Below are positions 16,363 through 23,685 of a stretch of DNA of 64,000 nucleotides, one piece after another. Every line of letters starts with the position of its first letter. Position 1 is the first letter of the stretch. The notes below the pieces were generated by a model that searched no databases, was not told where the DNA came from, and saw only the letters and a program-made list of their open reading frames with translations. The stretch covers positions 1 through 64,000 of the forward strand of contig CAYGNP010000012.1 of NCBI GenBank assembly GCA_964351365.1. Direction: 5' to 3'. A program made the translations under genes and the position numbers. This stretch comes from UBA1672 sp964351365. Lineage in GTDB: Bacteria; Pseudomonadota; Alphaproteobacteria; Micavibrionales; Micavibrionaceae.

Positions 16363-17991
16363 TTAATATCTTGAAAGAACAACCCATTGCCCACCGTCGG
16401 AGTAGATGGTGATGGCAGCAAAGTGGGATGTAAGTGACCAAATCTGTGCGTCTGCACCGCCCGAACCGTTCTCCATTTGAATTTTGACATTATTGCCGGA
16501 CGGGTCGATTTTCTTGATCGTGCAGAGTCGTCCAGCCGCTTGCGAGGGCGCAGGAATTTCAAAAATAATTTGTCCGGTAAAGGCTGAGACCAGATAAACG
16601 CGATTGAGCATATCCGATTGATAAAGCCCGCCTGGAGCTGCTGCATTGTCAACATAACGGCTGGGCCGCGGCATGCGATTGTCTTGGCAAATCCACCATG
16701 TCGCGCCATTTGAGACCAGTGTGACCGTATCGTACTGCTGTAGCAGCGTGAGGGTGCGGTTATCAGGGCCCGCGCCATTATTCTCTTTCACAAATATAGG
16801 ATTATCGCGCAGATCGCTTTTTTTGATGGTCACCCAGCGACCAACAGCATCTCCGGCATTAGGCAGAACCAAATCGTAAGAAAGGTTAAAAGAGCTAACC
16901 AGATAAAATGTATGCTCCAGATCGATATTGATATCACCGACATGGTCAATCGGCGGGTCGATATAGGTGGTGCCGCGTGTCATGCCATCGACATGAACGT
17001 CTGTAATATAAACATCCTTCAGGAAGTTTTTCTTCGGAAACCCAGCATCATAAGCCTGATATTCACCCTGCAGGGTCGGATCCCAGATCGCAGCTCCGGC
17101 GGTTACCGAAAACAACCGGACAATCGTATTATCCAGCGACCCGTTATCAATACGAATGCCAGGAGCAAGCCCCAGGCATTCCGCATAAAAATTCGTGATG
17201 ATATTGCTCCGCGCCAAAAACCCTAGCCGGAAGCAAGCCTCGGCAGTGGAGTCAACATTCGCCTCACAATCCACAAAGGAATTATTGAACTGTCCGGTCG
17301 ATATAAAAAAGCCGGAACCGGACATAGGGGATGAGAGCGAATAAACCCGTACATCATGGAATTTATTAGCATTGGGGCTGTCTCCGAAGGTTTCTGGATC
17401 CAGCCAGTCTGTTGGGGTTGTGGTGAGCAAAACACCGTCAATTTTAGGCCGCGCGACCAGAACGCGGCTGATATTATTCCAGTAACAGGGCCGGTCAAAA
17501 CTATTCCAGCCGTCAAGCGTCACGCCAATTTGCGCATCCCAGATCGTTACATTTTCAACCACGTTCTTAACGCATGGAGAAACCTTGCCCGCCATAAAAA
17601 TAGCCGAAGCCCCGCCGACAATGCGGACATTTTGAAGCTGCGAATACCCCTCAACAAACTCCACGGCATTAAAATCTGCCGAATATGGCGGCACTTCGTT
17701 TTCATTGAGCGGCCCGTCCTGTGCCTGAATAATCGACATATCGCCATATCCAATCAGGCTCATGCCGTAATTGAGAACAATCGGCGCTGTGATCCGGTAA
17801 GAACCTGGAGAGAGCAAACAAACTTTATTTTCCTGCAGACATTGATTAATCGCCGCTGTGTCGTCATTCAACCCGTCTGCTAATGCGCCGTAATCCTCCG
17901 GTCTTGGGGCTTCACGCGCAGCCAGATACTGGCGCAGATCGAGCTTGTTTACACCCTGACCAGGAACAAGAATGTCATCAATGGTGGGCAT
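16363..17991 (-). CDS. tail spike with pectate-lyase-3-like beta-helix
   Basis: A 542-residue protein. Residues 30-90 contain the Pectate_lyase_3/GH55-like entry motif RPEDYGALADGLNDDTAAIN followed by VCLLSPGSYRITAPIVL, typical of phage tail spikes and depolymerases. A beta-helix continues to about residue 340. The C-terminal 200 residues hold two related beta-rich repeats (NLSYDLVLPNAGDAVGRWVT and the matching FTGQIIFEIPAPSQAAGRLC), each followed by a TIKK segment and an ENG(S/A)G turn. The two repeats probably form a trimerisation or receptor-binding tip. It sits 3 bases after the tail fibre gene. Confidence 0.78.
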   Translation of the reverse strand: MPTIDDILVPGQGVNKLDLRQYLAAREAPRPEDYGALADGLNDDTAAINQCLQENKVCLLSPGSYRITAPIVLNYGMSLIGYGDMSIIQAQDGPLNENEVPPYSADFNAVEFVEGYSQLQNVRIVGGASAIFMAGKVSPCVKNVVENVTIWDAQIGVTLDGWNSFDRPCYWNNISRVLVARPKIDGVLLTTTPTDWLDPETFGDSPNANKFHDVRVYSLSSPMSGSGFFISTGQFNNSFVDCEANVDSTAEACFRLGFLARSNIITNFYAECLGLAPGIRIDNGSLDNTIVRLFSVTAGAAIWDPTLQGEYQAYDAGFPKKNFLKDVYITDVHVDGMTRGTTYIDPPIDHVGDINIDLEHTFYLVSSFNLSYDLVLPNAGDAVGRWVTIKKSDLRDNPIFVKENNGAGPDNRTLTLLQQYDTVTLVSNGATWWICQDNRMPRPSRYVDNAAAPGGLYQSDMLNRVYLVSAFTGQIIFEIPAPSQAAGRLCTIKKIDPSGNNVKIQMENGSGGADAQIWSLTSHFAAITIYSDGGQWVVLSRY

Positions 17992-17994
17992 AAA

Positions 17995-19266
17995 TTATAG
18001 CTCCGCACTGGCAAGAATGGTGCCGCCTGCGCCGCGATGGATATAATGCCGTCCAGATGTAAGGCCGGAAAATAGCGCAATATCCACGCGTCCACGCTGG
18101 GCATTATTTTCATGTATTGTGGAGATGTTCGCACTGGACTGGCTTTTATCAGCGACATAGCCGTCGGTCATATCAAGCGCGGCATCTAGCTCATAAGTCG
18201 GCGCGGCACGCATAGCAGGGTGAACGAGTGTGGCTTGCATATTGGAGCCGGAATTGGCGACCGCCGATACGATAGAGACTGGCTGGATAAAACGCTGCAC
18301 CAGCTTTTCTTCCAAGGCTGCTGGGCGCATTTCAAAGGGCTGCTGCGCGGCTCCGGCGCTTAATTGCAGCGCGGCTAAAAAGAAATCTTTGGTGGTGATC
18401 GCACCGCAATCAATTTTGACTTCGATCTCAATACCGTTGCGACAATCGCCCATGGCAGCGATGGCGAAAACAATATCGCTATTCGTGTCGTTGCTCACTT
18501 GGACGGTGTCAGTATCAATCTGGGTAGTGGCGCTAAAATCGTCCTCTGCATTGGCTTTGCGCACGGTGATAATATAATCCTGCGTGGACCCCACATCGTG
18601 GTAGGTACGGGCAGAAAAATACGCTGCTTTATTGGCAAAACGCCGTGCGTCTTTGGATTCAATCCGGTGCCGGAATAAAATAGCGCCGGATCCGGTGAGT
18701 GTTGCGTTTTCGACCATACAGGCCAATCCGGTATCGGTGAGCGTATAAGCACCGGAAAACCGCTTGATCGTTCCGGCAGAGACGGTGCCTTCGGCTTGGA
18801 CGGCCAGCAAATCCACCGCGCCATATTGCCAGCTGGTGGATAAGGATAAATCGCCCCGATGGGAAACCATACAGCCGCCATTGATGATGCCATTAATCAG
18901 GCCAGTGTCCGGCGCACCGGATAGATCACTATAGTCACCGCTGGTCGCCACAGCGTTTAAATCGCCTGGTTGAACGGCTGTATCTGCTTTTGCGCCTTGA
19001 GCTACGGTAGCGGCATCTTGCAAAGCTGTCGCGGCAAGCGCACCTTGCGCTGCGGTGGCAAAATCACCAGTATCGGCTCCGGCTGCAGTGCCAGCATCGG
19101 CGATATCAGCCAGCAGATGATTGTGACTGGCATCGGCTTTTCCGCTCACAAGATCATCTGGCGATGTCCGGCGCGTGGCACCGCCTTGCACAATCGGGAT
19201 ATCTTCGTCACCGACTAAAGGCAGAACGGCAGAGGGTAATTCCGAGATTTTCTTTGTTGTGGTCAT
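17995..19266 (-). CDS. phage tail fibre protein
   Basis: A 423-residue protein beginning MTTTKKISELPSA, a common opening of phage fibre proteins, with Ala-rich fibre shaft repeats (about 40-110: ADAGTAAGADTGDFATAAQ, then TALQDAATVAQGAKADTA). From residue 125 on it carries a globular C-terminal domain (GLINGIINGGCMVSHRG, then ALQLSAGAAQQPFEMRP) of a type widespread in alphaproteobacterial siphophage fibres. It would mediate host adsorption. It is followed within 4 bases by the first spike gene. Confidence 0.8.
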   Translation of the reverse strand: MTTTKKISELPSAVLPLVGDEDIPIVQGGATRRTSPDDLVSGKADASHNHLLADIADAGTAAGADTGDFATAAQGALAATALQDAATVAQGAKADTAVQPGDLNAVATSGDYSDLSGAPDTGLINGIINGGCMVSHRGDLSLSTSWQYGAVDLLAVQAEGTVSAGTIKRFSGAYTLTDTGLACMVENATLTGSGAILFRHRIESKDARRFANKAAYFSARTYHDVGSTQDYIITVRKANAEDDFSATTQIDTDTVQVSNDTNSDIVFAIAAMGDCRNGIEIEVKIDCGAITTKDFFLAALQLSAGAAQQPFEMRPAALEEKLVQRFIQPVSIVSAVANSGSNMQATLVHPAMRAAPTYELDAALDMTDGYVADKSQSSANISTIHENNAQRGRVDIALFSGLTSGRHYIHRGAGGTILASAEL

Positions 19267-19287
19267 AGTTTTGGCTCCTTAATGGGT

Positions 19288-21096
19288 TTATTCAAGGACG
19301 AGGACAACGGTCGCGCCCCCTGTGGTTGTGGCCTGTACCGGCCCCGCGAAATCGGACTTATTGCCGTATCGGTCAACAGCGCGAAGCCAGTAATATCGAA
19401 CTTCGTTTCCTGCCAGCAGATTGCGGGTGAATGAGTTGTCGTAGACTTCGAGGATGCGAGCAGCGTCAATGTCAGGCGTTGGGGTGTCGGTGGTCTTTTC
19501 AAACACTTCGACATAGCGAAAATCGCTTTCGGTAATGCGATCCCAGCTCACGGTGATAAAGTCATCGCCAGCCGTGGCGGTGACATTATTAGGCTCATTG
19601 GGCGGCACCGATTGGTTATTCGGCACAACAACCTCCGGCGCATCACCGATAGAACGCAAATCAGACTGGTCGAACGTGTAAACTGTCTCGCCATCCTCAT
19701 CGAAGGTAAGATCCACGCCCATATCCTCGACCATTTGCCAGTTGCTGACACGGCATGGCAGCGCATTAATTCCGAAGCGCGGCAAATCCACAGCGATGGT
19801 ATTTCCTGCTGTGACCTGAAAACCAGCCAAATTTGCTGGATATTGAATCTGCCGTTGCCGCCTAACTTGCTCCATGGCTATACGGGCAATGCGCTGCGCC
19901 ATGGTGTGCGAGGTCGTAAAAGATAGATCAAGCGTGCTGAATATCTCTTCGCCCTTGTCCTCGGCGATATACAGATCGGATGAGATAGACGGATAGTCGG
20001 TAGACTGCCAATTATGATCCGGCGAAACAAAAGCGCCTTTCACGCCATTGAAGAGCTGACGCTTCGAACGGTGGGGGCGCATGATAACGGCACCGCGCAA
20101 AAAGCTCTCATCAAAGGTTTTGAGCGGTGGGCTGTATGCACCAACATTGAGCTTCCATTTGCCTCCAGAGTGAACCAAAAACCCTGCGCAGCTTCCGAGC
20201 ATTTGCTCTAAAATGTCACGCGGATTATCGGATAGATCGACAACGCCGTTGCATGTATATCGTTTTTCGGTGCCATCCAATGTGGCGACCACTTCATCGC
20301 AGATATTGGCGGCGGCGATGAAAGAATTTAGATCAATTTCTTCAATGCTGGAGCCAAGCCCGAAATCGGCGATCAAATAATCCAAAACGCAGAGCGCGGC
20401 GTTATCCGACCAGACGGTTGTTTCAGTGCGCGGGTCGTAAACTTTGCGCCCCTTGACGATAGCTGAGATATTCGGAGTGCCGCTGGCATAGGTTTTTTCA
20501 TCAAAACGAAGCTGGGCATGGATATAGGCTAAATTGCGAAGACGGTGGGCGTTTGTCCAGTTGCCGCCTGAATTATCAACCAGCACCTGATCGGCGACCT
20601 GATCTATATCGCCCAGATGCTTATAAATGCTGGCATAGACTGTGCCATCGCGTTTGTAGGGTTCGGCTGACGCATCACCGTTGCCATCCAGAGGCACGAC
20701 TTCATCATTGAATATAATATCGCCAATCGCTTCGACCTCATGTGCAGCCAGAACGATTACCCAATGCAACACATCCAGTTTGGCATCGCCTGGAGTCACC
20801 GGACGAGAGTGAGTAAACACAAGCGGCCCTGATACGCGCACTTCACCATAAATGATCCGGTGCGCCACAATGGGCTGGTTGATCATTTCTGTGCGCCCAC
20901 GGCTTCCATTGGATATGGAGGTGACCGATGGCGCGGTGGCCTTTTTAGCTTTTGGTGCGAATATGGGGGCTGTGAAAGACACAACAGCAGAGCCGACAAC
21001 GCCGCCAATGATCGCGCCGATAATACCGCCGCCCACAACACCGCTGACGAAGTTGGAAGCAATCGCGCCTAAAACAACAGGAATGACTTGGGGCAT
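19288..21096 (-). CDS. tail tip (lambda J-like) host-specificity protein with fibronectin-III domain
   Basis: A 602-residue tail tip protein. The N-terminus is a Gly/Ala-rich hydrophobic segment (GVVGGGIIGAIIGGVVGSAV), as in many alphaproteobacterial phage tip proteins. The middle carries the conserved QPIVAHRIIYGEVRVSGPL and later ARIAMEQVRRQRQI segments of the J/GTA-like central tail family. Residues about 505-600 form a fibronectin type III domain (NNVTATAGDDFITVSWD to YYWLRAVDRYGNKS). The ATG at 21096 overlaps the stop of the peptidase-like gene (TAATG) and follows GGAGG. It is shorter than lambda J (1132 residues) and has only one FnIII domain. Confidence 0.85.
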   Translation of the reverse strand: MPQVIPVVLGAIASNFVSGVVGGGIIGAIIGGVVGSAVVSFTAPIFAPKAKKATAPSVTSISNGSRGRTEMINQPIVAHRIIYGEVRVSGPLVFTHSRPVTPGDAKLDVLHWVIVLAAHEVEAIGDIIFNDEVVPLDGNGDASAEPYKRDGTVYASIYKHLGDIDQVADQVLVDNSGGNWTNAHRLRNLAYIHAQLRFDEKTYASGTPNISAIVKGRKVYDPRTETTVWSDNAALCVLDYLIADFGLGSSIEEIDLNSFIAAANICDEVVATLDGTEKRYTCNGVVDLSDNPRDILEQMLGSCAGFLVHSGGKWKLNVGAYSPPLKTFDESFLRGAVIMRPHRSKRQLFNGVKGAFVSPDHNWQSTDYPSISSDLYIAEDKGEEIFSTLDLSFTTSHTMAQRIARIAMEQVRRQRQIQYPANLAGFQVTAGNTIAVDLPRFGINALPCRVSNWQMVEDMGVDLTFDEDGETVYTFDQSDLRSIGDAPEVVVPNNQSVPPNEPNNVTATAGDDFITVSWDRITESDFRYVEVFEKTTDTPTPDIDAARILEVYDNSFTRNLLAGNEVRYYWLRAVDRYGNKSDFAGPVQATTTGGATVVLVLE

Positions 21097-21518
21097 TAGC
21101 CAATCCTCCATGTGCGCACAGCCTGTAGGATGGGGAAGCCGATTAAGCCAATGGCGCCAGGCGCAAAAATATGCTCTCCGGCCACAATGCCGAGCGTGTC
21201 GCCGCGCCCGATATCGAATAGGCACACATCGCCGCGCTGGGCGGTTAAAGGCTGGATTTCAGGAATATTGTATTTTGCTGCGACCGTATCGGCGATGCCG
21301 ACCACGCCACCGCGTTTATGGAGCATCCGCAGCGCTTGCGCTTGGCTGGTGTAAATTCTGTAAGGCTTCGCTAAATCAACGCCTGTAATGGCACGAATAC
21401 AATCTGCGGCGAACAAGCAGCAGTCGTTTTCGCCCCACACAAAAGGCTGATTACGGGATGCATCTATTTTTCTGGCCAATCTCTCAGGCCAGTCTGGAAG
21501 TCGTTTTATCTCTGTCAT
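21096..21518 (-). CDS. DUF6950 / NlpC-P60-like tail assembly protein
   Basis: A 140-residue protein with FVWGENDCCLFAADCIRAITG (residues 26-46, shown here in part), the Cys-containing entry motif of the DUF6950 group of NlpC/P60-like phage proteins, and a conserved end, AVRTWRIG. The Asp-Cys pair at 32-33 would be the catalytic cysteine site. Lambda-type phages encode a comparable peptidase next to J, thought to trim peptidoglycan or take part in tip assembly. It lies between the tail tip gene and another minor tail gene, in the usual place. Confidence 0.78.
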   Translation of the reverse strand: MTEIKRLPDWPERLARKIDASRNQPFVWGENDCCLFAADCIRAITGVDLAKPYRIYTSQAQALRMLHKRGGVVGIADTVAAKYNIPEIQPLTAQRGDVCLFDIGRGDTLGIVAGEHIFAPGAIGLIGFPILQAVRTWRIG

Positions 21519-21521
21519 GAT

Positions 21522-22094
21522 CTACTCCGGTGCGCGTCCCCAGACAATTTGCTTGTCTTGCATGCTCGGCACATATTCCAAGCCTTTATCGCCAGGGAAG
21601 CGTGACTGTTGATCTGCATCGGTGTAGCGGCGTGTCCGAATGCGTTCTAGGTCACGTAAGCGGCTCTCAGCCGTTAATGTGATGGTCGCGGTATCGCCGC
21701 CATCAGCGATTTCAGAGGTATCCATGCGCCCATCAAAAATCAGAATGGGATCCATAATCAGCGTTTTGAAATCCGCATTTATAAAACCCAGATACATTTT
21801 AGCTTTGCGGCCTTGAATGGGGTATGTGCTGACTTTTTCGATCAAATCGGCGGGGATGCCGCTTAATTGAAAGCTGGCACCTGTGGCGCGTAATTCGGTG
21901 GTTTCCTCAATCGTTGAAACCTTGCCGAGGTTGCCAGCCCCGTACCAAATATGCCCATCCCATTCCAGTTGACCAAAGCCACTCCACGCGCGGTCGATAC
22001 TCTCTTCAAAATCAAAAGAGGCGAGGAGAATTGGGCGCACCACTTGCTTCTCCGTCTCGGCAGACAGAGTTTCGTCCAAACGTTTATCGGGCAT
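21522..22094 (-). CDS. minor tail protein
   Basis: A 190-residue protein of a type that regularly stands before the NlpC/P60-like gene in alphaproteobacterial siphophages. Recognisable parts are RAWSGFGQLEWDGHIWYG (35-52), a beta-rich middle (ASFQLSGIPADL), and a strongly conserved ending RYTDADQQSRFPGDKGLEYV followed by IVWG. No enzyme motif is visible. It probably forms part of the distal tail or hub between the tape measure and the tip protein. The call is by context and pattern, not by a named domain. Confidence 0.7.
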   Translation of the reverse strand: MPDKRLDETLSAETEKQVVRPILLASFDFEESIDRAWSGFGQLEWDGHIWYGAGNLGKVSTIEETTELRATGASFQLSGIPADLIEKVSTYPIQGRKAKMYLGFINADFKTLIMDPILIFDGRMDTSEIADGGDTATITLTAESRLRDLERIRTRRYTDADQQSRFPGDKGLEYVPSMQDKQIVWGRAPE

Positions 22095-22096
22095 GG

Positions 22097-23074
22097 TTAA
22101 TTCAGCACTTGTTCAAAGGTTAATGTGTAAGAGGATCGGTTGGGCGGGACGGTGCGGTTATCTCCCGCATCGCCCCCAGAACCTGAATTACTTAGCCGCA
22201 TCAATACTTGGATGCCGCCTAAAACTAGAGGCTGTTCGGTAATGGTTGTGCGAAGTTTTGGCGCGATAGAAACGGCTGCAAAGCCATTAATGTCTGTCAC
22301 CACATCGTCTAAAATTAGATGCGCATGCCCAAGGCTGGGCATAATGCTTTGTCCGGCTTTAATAATGGGGCGCAACGGCGCAAGACCGCCAATCAATAGC
22401 TTCCGATCACCGCCCTCAACCAGCGTTGATTCACCGACGCCTTCAAAAAAACCGCCGCCCACTTGTAATGGCACATCCTCCCAATTTTGGGTTTGCAGGA
22501 TATAGCCCTCATGCGCAGCGATCTCTAAAGCATCGCCGTGTTCGAGCGTTATGATATAGCCACGGTCGGTTTCAAACGGGATGCCTACATTGTCAGCCAG
22601 CAATGTTAATCCGGCCTCTGTAAGCAGTGTTATTTCATCTTCAAAAATCAGGATCGCATCAAAACCGCTGCCGAAAAGCGCGTTGTCTTCCGTGCCAAGC
22701 GGTGGGCTTTCCTCGACAGTTAACAATCCTTCTTCATGGGTCTGGTCAGTAAAATCATAGTGATCATCAAAAAATGTAATGCCAATTTCATCCGCATAAG
22801 CGTTCATGCTGTCCGTGACCGGCCCTGATATATTGCGCCGGAAATCAGGCACAAGAATTTGCTCCACGGATCCACGCAGGGCGGCGATAAGCCCGTCCAA
22901 TGATCGTGCGCGTTCATTCTCCAGCTCAAACTCAAACTCTGCCACCCAACGCACACCTTCACGTTCAAGCACTTGAAACTGGCCAGTGAATGATGAGAGA
23001 AATTTTGTATTCGGGTGGCGGAGATAGAATTTCTGGCTGCGCGGGTATAATCCGTCTGGCCAGCTGAATGTCAT
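22097..23074 (-). CDS. distal tail protein, paralogue 2
   Basis: A 325-residue structural protein. Residues 1-100 resemble the upstream protein 23071-23676: WPDGLYPRSQKFYLRH matches WPLDIRPGEQSFYIRT, TGQFQVLEREGVRWVAEF matches TGQVQVLERDAARWVTKI, and LIAALRGSVEQILVPDFRR matches LLAALRGSVGHVFVPDFRR. Both also share a later LGHAHLILDDV / TGRCHIVLQDV block. It is longer because of an inserted middle region (about 105-215) with the repeated pattern ILIFEDEITLLTEAGLTLL. The ATG overlaps the stop of the first copy (ATGA), so the two were probably made by tandem duplication and may form a hetero-ring in the distal tail. Confidence 0.75.
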   Translation of the reverse strand: MTFSWPDGLYPRSQKFYLRHPNTKFLSSFTGQFQVLEREGVRWVAEFEFELENERARSLDGLIAALRGSVEQILVPDFRRNISGPVTDSMNAYADEIGITFFDDHYDFTDQTHEEGLLTVEESPPLGTEDNALFGSGFDAILIFEDEITLLTEAGLTLLADNVGIPFETDRGYIITLEHGDALEIAAHEGYILQTQNWEDVPLQVGGGFFEGVGESTLVEGGDRKLLIGGLAPLRPIIKAGQSIMPSLGHAHLILDDVVTDINGFAAVSIAPKLRTTITEQPLVLGGIQVLMRLSNSGSGGDAGDNRTVPPNRSSYTLTFEQVLN

Positions 23075-23676
23075 TGCGGCAATACCTCGATCAATTCCAG
23101 CTCAAAGCTGGTGAGCTTTCTATTGTCTGTGGCGTTTTCGGTTTGGTCGTCATCACTGAGGCGCATACGGACGCGGCAATTATCAGTAACAAGCGGGCCC
23201 GCCACGATAGCCTCACGCACGCGCGGGGCGACAGGCACCTGTGCTTCGCCTAAATTATCCGCATCAACATCCTGCAAAACGATATGGCAGCGGCCTGTAG
23301 AGGTTTGGATAAGGTCGCCGCCTTTTAAAACGCCCAGCGCATCCGGCGTAAATCCATCAATGACAAGCGTTGTGCCGGAGCCGCTAACCAGCTGGGGGGA
23401 GCCAGCCAGAGAACCTTTGGCAGATAGCCGCCTGAAATCCGGCACAAACACATGACCAACGGAACCGCGCAGCGCCGCCAGCAAAGCATCCAACCGCCGT
23501 GAGTCCAGTTCGCTGCGCACCAGTGAAATTTTGGTGACCCATCGCGCGGCATCACGTTCCAAAACTTGCACTTGTCCGGTGAGAGGATTATCAAACCGCG
23601 TGGAAACCGTGCGGATATAGAAACTCTGCTCCCCTGGACGTATGTCCAGTGGCCAATTCAATTCGATATCTGCCAT
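23071..23676 (-). CDS. distal tail protein, paralogue 1
   Basis: A 201-residue structural protein directly after the tape measure gene, the position of distal tail proteins. It contains TGQVQVLERDAARW (34-47) and a LLAALRGSVGHVFVPDFRR motif (65-83) shared with the downstream paralogue. It is the compact version of the pair and lacks the insertion found there. The upstream gap to the tape measure gene is only 9 bases. A role in forming the ring that joins tail tube and tip is inferred from position. Confidence 0.75.
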   Translation of the reverse strand: MADIELNWPLDIRPGEQSFYIRTVSTRFDNPLTGQVQVLERDAARWVTKISLVRSELDSRRLDALLAALRGSVGHVFVPDFRRLSAKGSLAGSPQLVSGSGTTLVIDGFTPDALGVLKGGDLIQTSTGRCHIVLQDVDADNLGEAQVPVAPRVREAIVAGPLVTDNCRVRMRLSDDDQTENATDNRKLTSFELELIEVLPQ

Positions 23677-23685
23677 GAGTTTTCC

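Noticed and set aside
14666..19266. Diversity-generating retroelement targeting the tail spikes
   Set aside because: No reverse transcriptase gene and no template/variable repeat pair were found near the fibre and spike genes.
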